Below are positions 12,901-27,900 of a DNA stretch of 64,000 nt, piece by piece (position 1 is the stretch's first letter; every line of letters starts with the position of its first letter). The notes beneath the pieces were generated by a model, which worked only from the letters and a program-made list of their open reading frames with translations, had not been told where the DNA came from and searched no databases. The stretch is from Struthidea cinerea (Eukaryota; Chordata; Aves; Passeriformes; Corcoracidae). The position numbers and the translations under genes were made by a program. Where the stretch lies: the NCBI GenBank assembly GCA_013397865.1, contig VZTI01002652.1, positions 3,114,075-3,178,074 on the forward strand, read 5' to 3'.

Positions 12901-15900
12901 TCCTCAGTGGAAAGGAAAGGCACAAAAGTGAAGAGGGGGGGTGATGGCAGGTGTGATATGGAGGCTTCTGTTTTCCAGATGCTCATGTGTGATTGGGATT
13001 ATCCACATTCAAAATATACAAATGTATTAGACAGAATAACTGTGTGCCTTAGTAATGCTATTTGCTGTTCCAACATCTCTCTTTTCCTGTTTTTATTAAC
13101 TACTTTAGTGTGGAACTGAAAATGAAGTGATTACATCAAAACTTCCCCCCCCCNNNNNNNNNNNNNNNAATATTTCATGTAAAAAAAAAAAGAAATCGGA
13201 TTAAAAATTGTTCAACCCCTCTTTTTCCTATCTCCTATACTTTTATACTGTGTATGCTGAAGTTTAAAGGATATTGAGAAAGGCTGAGTAGGTAGCTTAC
13301 AGAAAGAAGAGAAAGAGAGTCACAGGAAGAAAGGTCTTGCTTCTTCTGAACCTATTCACTTTTTTAAGGAAGGTCCAGGTTTTTCATTTATTATTTGTGT
13401 TAACATTGACTCCCTTTCATGTCTAGAATGTTTTCATTCATTAAAAAATTAACATATCAAGGAATGATTTTCTTTTGTGTATGTCATTTTATTTTCCTTT
13501 TTTTTTTTTTTAACTATATCAGCATCATTAAAATGAACTGCTAGCCTGAGACTATTTAACAAAATATCAAGCCTTTTAATTGTGATTGTCCAATAGTCAT
13601 AAAAAAGCTTTGTATCATTAGCTAAAATCTGAATTCTCTCTGTCAGACACTGTAAATTTATCTGTTTGCGCTATCTTAAGAAAGGTACGAAGGGAGAAGA
13701 TTGTCGTTTACACTCAGGCTGTGACTTGGTAGTTGTTCCAAACCATCGTTTTGGCAAAAGGAAGGTTGCTGTTACAGTGATAGATAGCTCTTTTCTGGTT
13801 TATCCAGTTGTGTTAGTGATCCCTTCAAGAAGATCTTCATTGGAGCAAGAGCTTATTTGTCTTCAGAATTTAATACCTTGAATAGAAAAGTACCTTGAAT
13901 AGCAAAGTCTTCTTTGCTTCCAGAGCCTAAAAGCATTGACATGAAGTACAATACAAAGCTGGAGTTCTGGAAAGGGCTGACAGTGAGCTCCTGAGCTAAC
14001 AAATCCTTGACATTTCTGTTACACAAGCAGGGTGTACTTTGCATATCCCAGGAAAGAAGTAGGCAGACATACCTGGATATTATTCATATGCTACAGAACT
14101 GCATCTTATATATACTTGTCTTGCAGTAAAAAGGTTACAAAGAGACATTTCTGTACAAGCTGAGCATGTGTTACAATAAGAAGAAAAATAATAACTGTGT
14201 ATGGTATTCACGAAGTATTTTAAAGTTCCTTTGTCAGTTGATAGCTGAGATTGCTGCAAACAGCTGTGGAGCAGTGCCAATAGAAAAGACTGAGGATAAG
14301 AATAGGACCATGACTGCTTTATAGAAATTTAAAAAATGTGCTAGAAGATAGAAAGAAGAAATACGTTGATGAGATATGGTTGTTTTGCCTTGCCCTCACT
14401 CTTCTCTCACAATTATATTCAAGAATCTGTCTTTCTTCCAACATTAACAGGAAGAAAGCCAGAGCTGGCTGAGAGGCAGCCGAAGAGAAAAGCAAGTTTC
14501 AAGGTTATAACCTTGAACAACCTTTGCAAATAATATTGCAGATTAACTCGGCATGTGTCACGGCTTGTTTAGAAGGTAGTAAAAATTGTCATATATGCAG
14601 TCAAATCTGTGTATACCTTACTACTTCTGCTGTGTTTCAGATAACTGGAAAATAGTGTATTTTTTGTTGAGAGAAAGTGATTAAACATTGCAGTTCATAC
14701 TAAATGGAATTCAAACAAGAACACAGTTTTGCTAGGTTGCAAAAAGAATTCCAGTGAATAGCAAATAATAAGAGATGCTCTAGTTAGTACTTCGGATTGA
14801 AACAGAGAAATACAAAAAGCCCAGACAGGAAAGCTCTATTTCGAATTGCTGTCATAGGACAGTGTGTGCCTAGGCCCCATGGTTATGGGTGTTGAAGACT
14901 GCTAGAATGCTATGAACAACCAAACTGATCCACCAGATCTTTTTCATTAATGGTTAGCCACCTGTTGTGCACATTTCTGAACTATGGAGAGTCTGTGTCC
15001 AATGTAAAATGGTGAAATCCTCACCAGCTTGTCTTTTTCTTGGAAATTAATAAATTATAAATTATAGAGAAGTCTTTGCATTAAATAGAATTAATTCCAT
15101 TAAATAAATAAGCAGCGAAGCAGAAGGGAGAGGCATAAGTGTCAGACTTGTCATTCACTAGATTTTCTGTCTCTACTTACTCAAAATCTCTTTTCTTTCC
15201 TTGCCTTTCCTGTGAAAACAGTTGAATGTCTTTTGTTTTAATGGGAAGTCAGATTCAGAAAACAAGAGTTAGGGTCTTCAGCCTCTAGTCTGATGGAGAC
15301 CAGCCCTGCCAGTGGAATGGGGAGGAGAATCAGAGGGAAAAAAAAGGTAAACCCGAGAGTTGAGATAAGAACAGTTTAATAATATAATAAAGATTGTAAG
15401 GGAAAGAAAGAACAAGAAAGAGAGAAAGAAATAAAACCCAAGAAAGGCATGTGATGTCCAATACAATGGCTCACCACCTGTCGGCAAAGGCCCAGCCCAT
15501 CCCCCAGCAGTGATTGGCCTCTCCCGTCCTACTCCCCCAGTGTATGCTCTATCCTTGACATCCTGTGGTATGGAATATCCCAAGGACCAGTTCGGGTCAC
15601 CTGCCCTGGCTATGGCCCTGCCAGCTCCTCATGCACCTCCTCACTGGCAGAGTATGAGAAACTGAAAAGTCCTTGATTTAGGGTAAGAACTACTCAGCAA
15701 CAGCCAAAACATCACTGTGCCTTCAACACGGTTCTCATACTAAATCCAAAACACAGCACTATAACAGCTTCTCGGAAGAAAATGAACTCTGTCCCAGCCA
15801 AAACCAGGACAATAAGGTGCATGAGTCATTGAACTCCAAAGTAAGGAAAGAAATTGTCAAAATACATGGGAGGATATTGTAAAATACGTTTTCCATTCTT

Positions 15901-18900
15901 GCCTTCCAGAGAAGATGAGAATATGATACAACATCATAGTGTTATTTTATTTTCTCCATCAATTTCCTTCTCCCTCATGTCTTTGGGGAAAAAAGGAAAA
16001 AAATGCAGGGTGGAACAAGCATTTGTGTTCCCCATATGTTGGCTTGCTAGGGCTATGTGTGTCACATATGTAATATATGTTGTGGATAATCATAAAGATG
16101 AAGAAAGGATTGTAGTTAGGATGAAGATTTTGCAGTAGAATTACATAGTAATTTGAGTTAAACTTGTAATTCTGTTGAATTAGTTTTCAGGAGCACACAG
16201 AATTTGCTAGTGCTGGCGTTTTCCTCTGAGAGAAACCAGCTATAGTGCATAGGTAATCCTGAAACGTGAGGGGAGTCTGGAATGCAGCAATGCAGACGTT
16301 GATTTTCTCTGTCTGTATTTTTGGGATGAGAGGAATAAGAGTACCAGGTTGATCGATATGTCTAGTTTAATGGATTATTATTCGTTTTCTGGTTTGATTA
16401 TAAATAAACCCCAGAAGCTGTATTGATCTGCCTCTTTCTTCCTTCTTATCAGCCTTTTTTTTTTACTGCTTCCTTTACCAACTCTGTTTTTCATGTTAAA
16501 ACACGAAAAAAGCCTTGATAGTAATTTCAAGATCTAAATAATTTTTATTTCTTTGATTCCAAATACCTAAATTCTTGCACTGTAAAATTAGCTGCTTTTC
16601 AAAATGTCAAGCAATTGTGTGATTTCTAGCCGCAATTTTGCAGAAAAATAACATGCATTACTGGAAAACATTTTGCACCAAGTAATGTCTTTTAATATTA
16701 TGCTAGAGACGTGTCACAAATCTAAAGAAACGATTTTTGTGTCAGTGTAATGGTGGTAATGAGAAAAGAGAATTGAAAAGCAAACATATATAGACAATGA
16801 GCCAACACTTCTGGAAGTAGGGAATGTAAAGAAGGCAATTTTATTTGAAAGGTGTTCATTTTCTGATTTTCAAACAAATAGTTGAATAAGTCAGCGTTCA
16901 TTAAAGTGCTGCTGGCTAATAATGTATTTCTCAACTGAAGTGGAACTGTAATAACTGAAGGCTAATTAAAAAAAAAAAAAAGGCACAAAACCTTCCTGAC
17001 TTAAAATCATGTAATTGAAAATGTCACTGGAAATCTGGCAAGCTAAGGGCTGTTGGGCTACTCCTCTCTAAATATTGTACAAAATGAAATTGCAGTTATG
17101 TAACAACAAACTGCACCAGCTGCTACATGTGAGACCTTCAGAACATCTGTGTTGGGCAGTGCTCCATCTCAGGATGGATGGATTCCTGCCTGCCAGACAA
17201 AACTGGCAAGAAAGTTGGGAATCATCCTGATTATGCTAATCAAGAGACATTTTAATCTTCCTTGGAGGAATAGATTTTGGTTCTTTTGTATATTGTTAAA
17301 ATGTGACACTGTGTGTAAGTAACATTTCCTTTATTTGGTGAGAAAGCTTATCGTTATCATTAGGAACTTTGTGAGTCCCAGCTCAAATTAGTTTATTAAA
17401 TTATTTGATATGTAACATAGACACTTGTGCTACATACATACAATTTTTTTTTGTCATCTGACTAGTAAATACACTGGGCTAAGTAAGTAGATTGGACTTC
17501 CTTTAATAAAGCAGAAGTTTTTAAAGCATAAATGATAAAGCTTTTTGCTGGTTGGCCCTGGAATAATATAATACTGCTGCTATTCCACATTCTTCACTGT
17601 AAAATTTAATTTAAAGTAACTGAAAATAAATACTGATTATTGTTGCATGGTGGCAGGGATGCTTATTAATCTCCACTTACAACAGAGACACTCTCCATAT
17701 TTTCCTATTCTCATTCACAGTTGCAACTTGAAAGAGAACAATGAAGGTCTGTGTGTTGCTCTGCAGCAAGATGTGGTCTGTGTTGTATATATGCATTTAG
17801 ACGAATAGCTGTGTTTATTTTCATTTAGTTTGGTTATGGTCCTTATGTACTTAATAATTTGTATAAACAATAGTATTTACACTGCTGTTTGTATGTGCTT
17901 TTATATTCCCTGATTGTTTCTGCTGCCGCTGGTACCTGGGTAATTTCTTCAGTCAATGTAAAGAACTTTAATTGTGAACAAAACTTAATTGGCATTTTCA
18001 GTTGAGAAAAACAATGCTTCTCAGAGGGTAATTGAAATTGCAAGTTTGTCATTGTGCTGTATGTCCTGGAAATGAAGCAGTTTTATTTTATGCCAAAGAG
18101 ATACTAATGACATGTTGTGGTAGAATTCTTACTAAATAGTAGTATGAGATGCAGCAAAATTTCACAAGAAAATGAAATGCAGATCCACACACAAGGGTTG
18201 TGGTCATTTTCTCTTGTATCAAAAATGCTTTTTATAAAATAGGAGTGAAACATTTCTGGGAAATGGAAAGACATGTTTAGATGTCTTTTAAGAATAGCAG
18301 TTTTTTCAGGACTAGTTGTGACATTATGTATTCCATTTTTGTTACAATGCTTTGAAGATATAAAATTTTATAGTATTGTCATATGTAAAAACAGCTGCAG
18401 TGGTTTAAGATCACAGTGCTCCAAGAATGTTCACCAGCAAGCCCATTAGCTGAGACACAGTAACTGATCTTGTTAACACCTGTAATCTATTTAAAAGCAT
18501 TCATGTAGTGAGTTACTTTATCTCAGTTGAGAAGCCAATAACAAAATGCTAAGGTGTGATAATGAATATTTTAGAGGCAGCAATATCTTACGTGAAGAAG
18601 TGAATGTGGGGCAGTGCTGACTGCACAATATGTGCACTCAGTGTCTTGTCTATGAACAGAAAACATGATAGGTCTGGTTAGGAGTACTTTGAATCTGTGT
18701 AGGTAAGAACTGCATTAGTTGTGTTTCCTGGTTTTTTTTTTAGTTCACCGTACTTTCTAGGTTAAACAGAGTAATTAACTAAAAACCCAGTAATAAAGAA
18801 AGAGAAGTATATTGCCTCTGAAGGCAAACTATTTGTGCATTTAAGTCATGGATGGGTACTATTTTGTATGCTTTGAGCCATGATGTTGTCTTTAATTATT

Positions 18901-21900
18901 TTTTTAGAGTGTTCATATTTTGGAGCGAAAGGCTTCTTCAGGAAGCACAGACCCTTCTTTAAGCAAGCAGTTCCTTGAAAGCGATCATCTCTCTCTATCC
19001 AAGGTAAGCAAAAGCCTGGGATGGAACCTCTGTAGTGAGTTTCCCTCTAGAGTTACAAAGCAGTTTGACTATCACTTCAGGGACAGTGTTTTGTATGATT
19101 CTACCATCGTGAGTCTGCCCTGGAGCTTTTTGTTCCATAACTGAGGTGGAGGAAGAGCCAGTAATCTTTAGTAGATGTTATATTACCAACATTCAGGTGT
19201 TTTGTTGTTTTTTTTTCACATGGATGGCCTGGGAACAAATTTTACTGTCTCTGAGTATGGGGCTAGAAGGGACTTTGATGATCCTTGTGTGTCCCTTCCA
19301 AATCAGGATGTTGTATGATTCTATGACTTTGAGAAATTTTCCAGTCCAATTTTCATATTAAGGAAGAGAAAATCATATCCAAGTCTAAAATTGCTGCTAA
19401 TAAATATTAGTTTAAAAAAGATGTCCTAATAACATCCCTTGTGGGTAGTTTGAAATTTAAAAGCTCTTGCTGAGACTTTCTTTCCTGAGGCAGAGAAAAG
19501 GAGGGAACTGCAGGGGTGACACCACCCACGTGACACCACTCTCATGAGAGATGGAGCCGTTTCTGTGGTGTTTTGAAGTCAACCTCTTTCTGGGTAAATT
19601 CCTCAGTTTTGGAATATGTGATTCTAAACAAGTCTAATTCCACATAAAGAAAGCTTCATTTTAAGATACTTCATATCCAAAAGTAAGATTGTTACTGAAA
19701 AGGTGAGGATGCTGTGATGGAATATTTGGTGGAAAAGAAAAATCTGAAATTTAATGCCTGTAAGTTCTGAAACAGACCTGGTAAAACAATTTCAAAAGGA
19801 AATATTCTGTTCATCCAGGGAAAATGAAATGGTTTATTCTCTTTTATTTGGAAAATAAATATTTTGCAGTCAAAAGTTGAGAAAGAAGTTGGTAGTGGTT
19901 CCCTTAATCCCCATACATGAGGCACGTGCAGACCCAGGGACTGAAGGCTGTGATTGTGTTCCCCCAGTTGTGCTGCTTTGCACAGGGCTGCTTCTCATGA
20001 AATACCTGTGGAATCACTGAAGTCCTGAAGTAGTGGTGCTGTACTTGAGAATTGTCCTTGGATGAGGACTCCACAAGCGTATCAATTTCACTGTTTTTTC
20101 CCCATTTTTGTCTCTCCTTCATAATGGCCCTTGTATTGGGCATAGCTCAACACTCCAAAACTGTGGGATAAGACACAGTTAGGATTTTTAAGGGGGTTTT
20201 AAGAACAGCTTGTAGCACTGATGCAGCAGGAGACAAGCATCCACACTGCATTGAATAATTGCTCATTTTATCCCTCTATACCTGGCCTTTTGTTTAAATG
20301 AATAGCTATATGAGAGTGTGTGATTTCTAGTTGAGAAGTAATCAATACTGATGTTATCTAGTAGATAAAAGACTTATGCCTGCAGCTGATCATCTAAAAG
20401 AGAAATCAATATGGTGAAAAATATGTTGGCAGAGATGCTCTGTGCTCGCCCCTGGGGACTTGGAGTTTAATTTGTCCCCCTCAAGTGCCAAGTACTTCCT
20501 TGCAGGGAAAAAATAATACATATGTGCTTCCCTTTATAGAATGGAAATAGAATATTGAAGCAAAACATGGGGAAGTAAAAAAAGGTGGATTTTGAATATG
20601 GTATTTACAGACAATGGGATAGTTAGTTTATGGTTATTCAGGGGAAACTAAGCTGAATAAAGATTTCTATTAAAATTTACTGCAGTATGTATTATTTCGG
20701 ATAGAGCTTTTCACCATTCTCATAAAACCAAGACCTTATTGAAAATAGTAATTTTGAAATTTGCTGTTACTTTTGCAACTATATTTCCATAATAGTAATA
20801 TTGATGTTATCAGGGCTGTGTAATTTATTTGGAGGTGTTATGAAAGACTGACAGCGCTTGGCTTTGAACAGCTTTTTAGGAAATGTGGAGAAAAACAAGG
20901 TTTTTTTCCCCTTAAATGTTTGATGCTACATGACCTCCTTCCTTTCTTGACAACTTTTCATAACATTGCTGGGAGTTACGACAGATCAACTGAGAAAATG
21001 CAAGTTTACAGCTTTGTAAGGTATAATTAGTAAAACATTAGTATGGCTTCCTCATAGTCTGAGGAAGCTGGCAGTAAGAGATTTTTAAACTGATGCAGAA
21101 TTCTTTTGATAACAGTAGTAGCAAGAGTATAGAAATACAGGCATGACTCCATGTTGTTCTCTTCAAAAATATTGTTCTTTACCTGTTCACTATGTTACAC
21201 TGTAAATCTGGCTTGAGCTGCACCAGTCACCGTGCAAAAGAAGTGGTGTGTACCAGAAATATGCTTTAATTGGCTCCATGAAAGGCATACAACTGGTTGT
21301 ATCTCAAATGATACTGTTCCTCTGTTTTTCTCTAGAGAGAAAATTAGTTAGCTTTCCTATAAATTTCTCATAATACAGTGAAAATTAATGCAGGAAAATA
21401 AAAAAAAAAATCCTTTTGCAGTTTTCTGAAGGCTCAATTAGCCAGTGAAGCTGTGTCATAAAATGCCTTTGAAGATTATCACTAGCTACACTCAAAATCA
21501 ACAATAAAGCAACCTCTTCTGCTAGTTTTTCTGATTTGGAGGAAAAACTGGGACATCCAGAACCAATGTAGCTTGTACTTTAAAGATCAGAAAATGTAAA
21601 TTTCTTTATGATTAAGAAATAGCACAAAGGGCACTCTTACTGTACACCTTACCTGGTAAGGGTTAGACTTCCAAAAATGTTTGTGTTTAGTAGTTTTAAA
21701 TGAGATACAGCTAGACATAATATAATGATCATGTAGTTTGCTACCTAAATAGGTTGATTTAAAAGCCTGGCTCCTACTCATTATCTTGCATTGAAGACTT
21801 TATGCCACTTGTAAGTGCAATTTTTCACCACGTGTGTGTACAGTTAATTAATCAATGTGTCTTAATGCTTTTTCACCAGGAACCTGACAGCTGGGAAATC

Positions 21901-24900
21901 ATAGAGGGTCTGAAAATAGGCCAGACCAATGTCCAGAAGCCAGACAAACATGAAGGTTTCATGCTGAAAAAGAGAAAATGGCCATTAAAAGGTTGGCACA
22001 AGGTAATGTCTCATAAACCAGTCAGAAGGTTATTACCTTATTTTACAAGTTGGGAATTTGTTGTCTAGACGAAATTAGGATGTCAAATAAATACCCACGA
22101 TTTTGGTGTATGACTTTCTCTTCCACCTGTGTATAGAATTAGTTTGCGGACACAGTTCATGGCTCTCAAATCGCACTGCCCGCTGCCTAAGGTTGTATTC
22201 AAAATCCAGATGGAATTTGTAAATGCTGCAGATGCCTTGTGTTTTAAGAGGTTTAATCAGTACCCCTTTTTTTCTTTCCAGTCTATTATAACAAAGTGTA
22301 GCTGTGTACTCTAACATTGCATTGAGCTTACATTGAACTTACACAGCAGAGGAGAGCTGAGGGACTTTTCCATGCATCCAGGGTGTTTGTATAGGAGAGC
22401 ATTCCCCTTCAGGTCTGCTGACAGGAGACTTGTTCAGCTTTGTCCCTGAATTTTGTTAGTCTTCTTGACTGGAATCTTCATTGTGGGCATACAGTGGGAC
22501 TATGCATTTTTGCCCTAAGATATCTCTATTTAAAAAAAAAAACAACAAACCAAAATACCCCAAAACTCAACTCCAAATCTCCTGAATCTGTTTAGGTAAT
22601 TTGGACACATGTCTCCACGCATGATTCTGCCTTTTGTTAGCCTTACACCTGGTGTTCATAAACCCTTTTGTCTCTATTTAATACCTCAATAATTGCATTT
22701 CCTACCCCCCCTTTTTAGCAACAAGATGTGTGGTATTGATGCTCACTCATATTTTTGTACTTGAGTGTACTTATAGTAGAATGATTTTCTGGGACAGAAT
22801 GATTTTTACTGCAAAAGATAGTGAAATCATTTGCTATACATGGTATTTTTTCTGGGAAAGCACTAACTTTGGGTTTTTTTCGTGCTAAACACTGTGGGAC
22901 TTAGTTGGGTCTGAGTCCAAATGCAGTCCATACTGGTATAAATTACAGCTTTTTTCCGAATTTCTCTCTTCATTCTGGATGTTGTACTAAATTATACATA
23001 TGCCTATCACCCTTTTTTTCCTGCATGCTTATCTACATTAGATGTTTTGGCTTTGTTTTACTTAACTAGAGTTTGTCGTTTCAGCAGCCAGATACTTAGG
23101 CATTACCTGAATTTAGTCTAGACAAATTAATAGATTTCAAACTGACATAGCTGAAACATGAAAAAGCATACCAATCCCCCACCCCCAACAAATCAATCTG
23201 ACCCTCAAAAAAAAAAAAAAAAAAATCAATGAGTTATATAAGAATTTATGGAATAAACCACTGTTCCCACACCTTTAAAATATATTATATTAATGTGTTG
23301 CTATTTGGTCTAGTATCTGTTTTGGTAAGGAAGTAATTTGTAGTTTAGCAAAAGGAGTCCAGCTTTCACAGTTCTGTAAAGGTTTTCTGTAAAAGTTCTG
23401 TCAAGTTCTATAAATGAGGATTACTGATGATCTGGATGAATTTAGAGCAGTTACCTGTGTAGATAATTTTCAATGTGATTAAGAACTGCACATTTTAGCA
23501 TCCACCTCTGCTCTGCCTTACATTTCACCTTGGGAACTATGCTGAACTTAGGTTTTGAAGCTTTGGGTTTGTTAATAAGTTTATTTTTTTTCCGATGCCG
23601 GCCTGGATATCTCGGACTTTCCGTAACAATACTTTGTGCTGAGAGTTCAGTGAGGAACTTCAGAGACAGTAATTGCAGCATGTGCTGTGTTAGTGTTCTG
23701 CTAGAAAAGCCGTATATAGCATCTTTTGTCTATGGAACATTGCATGTCATATTCTGGCAGCCCTGAATGTGCTTTAGTAGCATACCAGGTGTAATGTGTG
23801 CAACTTATCATTCTCTGAAGTGCGGTGTGCTTTGGAATGAAATGATAATGAAAGATAATTTTCTTTTGTGTATGCAGCTTAGAGAGCAATATGACATGAA
23901 TATCATGTTCTTGTGAAGTCCATTAGTGACCATACCTACCTAAAAAAATCTCCCCAAAATGTTCCTGTTGTTTTGACATCTTATTCAAGAAGTTCTATCT
24001 CCGGGTGTGCTGGTTTCAGCTGGGGTAGAGAAAAGTTTTCCTACCCTGTGTGAGATACTGGTACCATCTGTTGTGTGACTGACATAATTTCTAGAACTTT
24101 GGGGGGATTTTCTGCTAACTACTGACCCTGCTTGTAGTGTTAATTTAACATGTTTACCTAAGGAAACCATTGTTCCTCCTTTCCATGTCACAACAACTTT
24201 GAGAAACAAGCAGAGTATTTTGCTGTTTTCTGGGTTTTTAACATGGATTAATGCTTTAGGTTACACTCCAAAAATAGGAATTAGTTGCTATTACTTTGCA
24301 TGTTTTTAAAGTTAGCGATGATAAACACAAGTCAGCAAATCTCATTTCAGGTCCAGTTTCCTGATAGGCTTTACCTTTGTGCTGTGTGTCAAAGTCTGCA
24401 TTAACTTGACTGCAAAGAAGCTTGAGTGATCTGGTACAGACAAGCTAGGGAAGCTTCAATGGAGGGAGAAATACAGCGGAATAGAGGATTCCGCTCTCAG
24501 TTCTAGGTCGGAGCTGCTCAGCAAAATAAAGTGTAGCAATAGCACAGGCATCATCAGGTTAGGCCAGTCCTGGTAACCATGTCAGGGAAGGTACAGTGGC
24601 TCACCCTGTATCACTAACACTTAAAACATCAGCCCTCCCATGACCTGGGGATGTTTCTGGGAACACTGCAATATTTGCTCGGGTACTAATACCTGTATTA
24701 CCTAGATTAACACTAGAAAAGGTGTCTTCAGCATGAACTACAATCTCATCTTTACTTCACTGAGTAGAGGTCTGCCACAAGGCACAAAGTTTTGGATGGT
24801 AGACCATGGTCTCTCAGATGGTCTTCCTTTTGAGATGTAGATCTTGCACTAGGAAAAACTTCTCAGTTTCTGGATAGGGAAGGTAGGTTGTTAATTTGAA

Positions 24901-27900
24901 ATGTGACCAGATTCTGAGGGAAGAAAAACAGGATGAAAATGAAGAAACAGATATAATTCTCTTGTCCTACAGTCCCTTTCTTACAGAGTTTATTACATTG
25001 CCTGTAAAACTGGAAAAAAAATTACCCTTCATTATCAAAGTTTATGATAAACCTAGAACATAATGTTGAAAAAAGAGAATCTAGTTTTTTTTGTCTAGAA
25101 GACAATTGTCAAAAAACAAGCAAGAAAATTATTTAATACTGTATTTATGCTCTCCTTCCAACCCCCAAATATTCCTTAATTATTACAGGGTAATCCTTTT
25201 CCAGATGAATTGTTGTACACAGTTTAAATTGCATCTGCTCATTCAGAAAGAATGTTGTTGGTTTTTTTCTTATAATTTCAGAGGTTTTTTGTCCTGGATA
25301 ATGGAATGTTGAAATATTCAAAGTCACCAATTGATGTAAGTAGAGTTGAAGACTATTTTAAAACTTTTAATGAAGTTCAGCCTGCTCATACTCACTGTAG
25401 GTGTATTTATGACCGTACATGCATGAAAGTTGTTGATGGATTTAAAGATAAATCATGTAAGATTTTGGTTATGTCTTCAAGGATTCTACCTTTTTTACTT
25501 CTGTGGAAATATAAGTCAAATTACTTAAAGTAGTTTCTTGAATGAAGCTGCTTGAGAGATTAACCTGACCATGTATTTTTCTTTTCCAATTTTTTATGTC
25601 AGTCAAAGCTGATTATTCTGGGATATTTGGATAGGACAAAGAATTGATAACAATGTACTCAAAGGGATAACAAAGGGATGTAAAAGGTAGCAGTAAATTA
25701 GTTAGATCTGATACCAATAACTATCAAGTTGTAGCGGCAGGGTGTCAAGTACTGTCTAATTTTCTCTGCTTCTCCCTTACGTGTACCTGTGCACTGGTGT
25801 GAACCACTTAACACATCTAAACGTTGGGGTTGGCTTTGTACCAAGCACTTCTTGTGAGATACTTTTCTCTGACTATAAATATAATAAGTGGTTAAGTGGT
25901 TAGTCTGAGTGCAGCTTTTGTTTCTTAATATGGCTTTAGCTTTATGTTAAAATGTTTCTAAAATGGGAAACCATTTCAGTACCAGATAGTTTTCTGTAAA
26001 ATATATAGAAAAAGTGCATGATACTTCTAAATTTTTACCCTGGTGTTTTGATTTTAGATACAGAAAGGAAAGGTCCATGGGAGCATTGATGTTGGTTTAT
26101 CAGTCATGTCTATAAAAAAAAAGGCTCGTAGGATAGATCTTGACACAGAAGAACACATATATCACCTAAAGGTAAAAAGTACAAGTACATTTTTTTTTTC
26201 CATCCTCAGTACAAATAAATAAAATTGTAAAAGATCATGCAGAAAAGTAGTATCTTGAATGCTTTCTTGATAGTAAATTTTTTTTCCAGGTGAAATCGCA
26301 GGATTCATTTGATGCATGGGTTTCAAAGTTACGGCACCACCGGTTGTACCGTCAGAATGAGATCGTGAGATCTCCGAGGGATGCCAGCTTTCATATATTC
26401 CCCTCAGCATCTACTACAGAGTCTTCACCAGCTGCCAATGTGTCGGATGGAAAGGTGTGTAGTGTTCCTTGTTAAAACTCATGGCTTGCCCATGGACAGT
26501 TTCAGTGGGCTCTTGTAATGCCAGTAAGACAGGAGCTTCCACTGTGGGAACCGATGGCCAGCGAAAAGCTGTGAGTGTGAAATACTGTCTAATTAGCCTT
26601 ACTTCATTAATGGGCTTCTGTAGAGGTCTTGCAAAGTATTCACCACCTGTACAGTCTGCACTAGCATTTGTCATCAGATATAAATCTGTCTCTTTGCTGA
26701 TTTTTCTTCCTCTTAAACAGCAGCTTTCCTAACTGGTACCTAGCACAGTCCACTTGTGGGGTTCTTGGTTTGGTTCTCCAACGTGCTGTTCAGAAAAATC
26801 TGTCTTTGGGAACTATGCAGACAAATTACAGATGTCACTGAAGACACAATGCATATTTTGGTTTCTATTCTGAAGTAGTATAGCCAACTGAAGTAGTATA
26901 GTCATTACAATGACAAGGCAACACAGCAACACTAAATTTAAGCATTTTATTCTGCTTTAGGTGCAACAAAATAACTACCCCTGGCAGCCTCCTATACCTT
27001 GCAGTAACAGCCTTCCTGTCACCTGCACTACTGGTCAGAGTAAAGTAGCAGCCTGGTTGCAGGACTCTGAAGAGATGGACAGATGTGCAGAAGGTTAGAC
27101 TTTTATCTTTTCACGCCTTGTTCTTTCAGCAAAACTTCTTGTTGATATAAGAAAGAGTCAAGTCAGTAAAGTGGTTAAGTTATATCTTTACGTGAACATG
27201 TAGTAGCTCTTCAGGTAATTAGATACTTGTGGTGGGAACTTTGCTCTCTATGTGTTTTGGGATGTTGCTTTTAAAATTTATCTTAATAATCTGTAGTATG
27301 AAGTTATTTTAATGGATATCGTTGTTCAAATATGATCACTTTTTGAGGTCCAGACTTGTTGCTGACTCCTATAGAAATGACAAGTGTTCAACACCTCTGA
27401 AAATAAAACTTTTACTTGGATGCCTTACTACAAGGGGTTTGGACATTTAACTTTTATAATGCAATTAAGTGCTAACAATGGACACCATGGCAAAAAAAGG
27501 TCTGAATTGAAGCACCTAATGTATTTTCATTTTATATCTGTTAGATCTTGCTCATTGTCAGTCTAACCTTGTGGAACTCAGTAAACTTCTTCAAAATTTA
27601 GAAATACTACAGAGAACTCAGTCAGCACCAAATTTCACAGACATGCAGGTAAATATGCTTGAACAAAAATCATTACACTGAAATATTTGTTCTTTCTCTT
27701 AAGGGAAATACAGAGGTGTTGTCTGTTAACTCAGAATGTTTTTCTGAAATAATAGTAAGTCTTGAATAAAATGTTTATCTTACATGTTTATTTTAATCTT
27801 GTGTAATACTGTTTCTGTTTCATGTATAAGCAAACAGTTAAGATGTATTTAGTATTTGAGTTAAATAGGACAAATCAAATTATTAAGTAATTTGCAAAAC

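Larger units (their letters stand above)
6992..18907 (+). other. OSBPL6: OSBPL6 intron 1 (11.9 kb)
   Basis: The largest intron in the window, GTAAGG to TTTTTAG. It holds the antisense solo LTR, a 15-N gap, a 17-bp tandem duplication and a G+C-rich block at about 11860-12330. Open frames of up to 138 codons (12703-13119) look like chance. Confidence 0.85.

Noticed and set aside
12672..13119. Open frames of 138 (plus) and 104 (minus) codons in intron 1
   Set aside because: The two strands are open together, the peptides have low complexity (Phe/Ser/Lys runs) and resemble no family. The frame ends just before the assembly gap.
25306..25533. ORF starting at the ATG inside exon 4 and running into intron 4
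   Set aside because: The GTAAGT donor at 25336 and the next PH exon show the exon ends at 25335.
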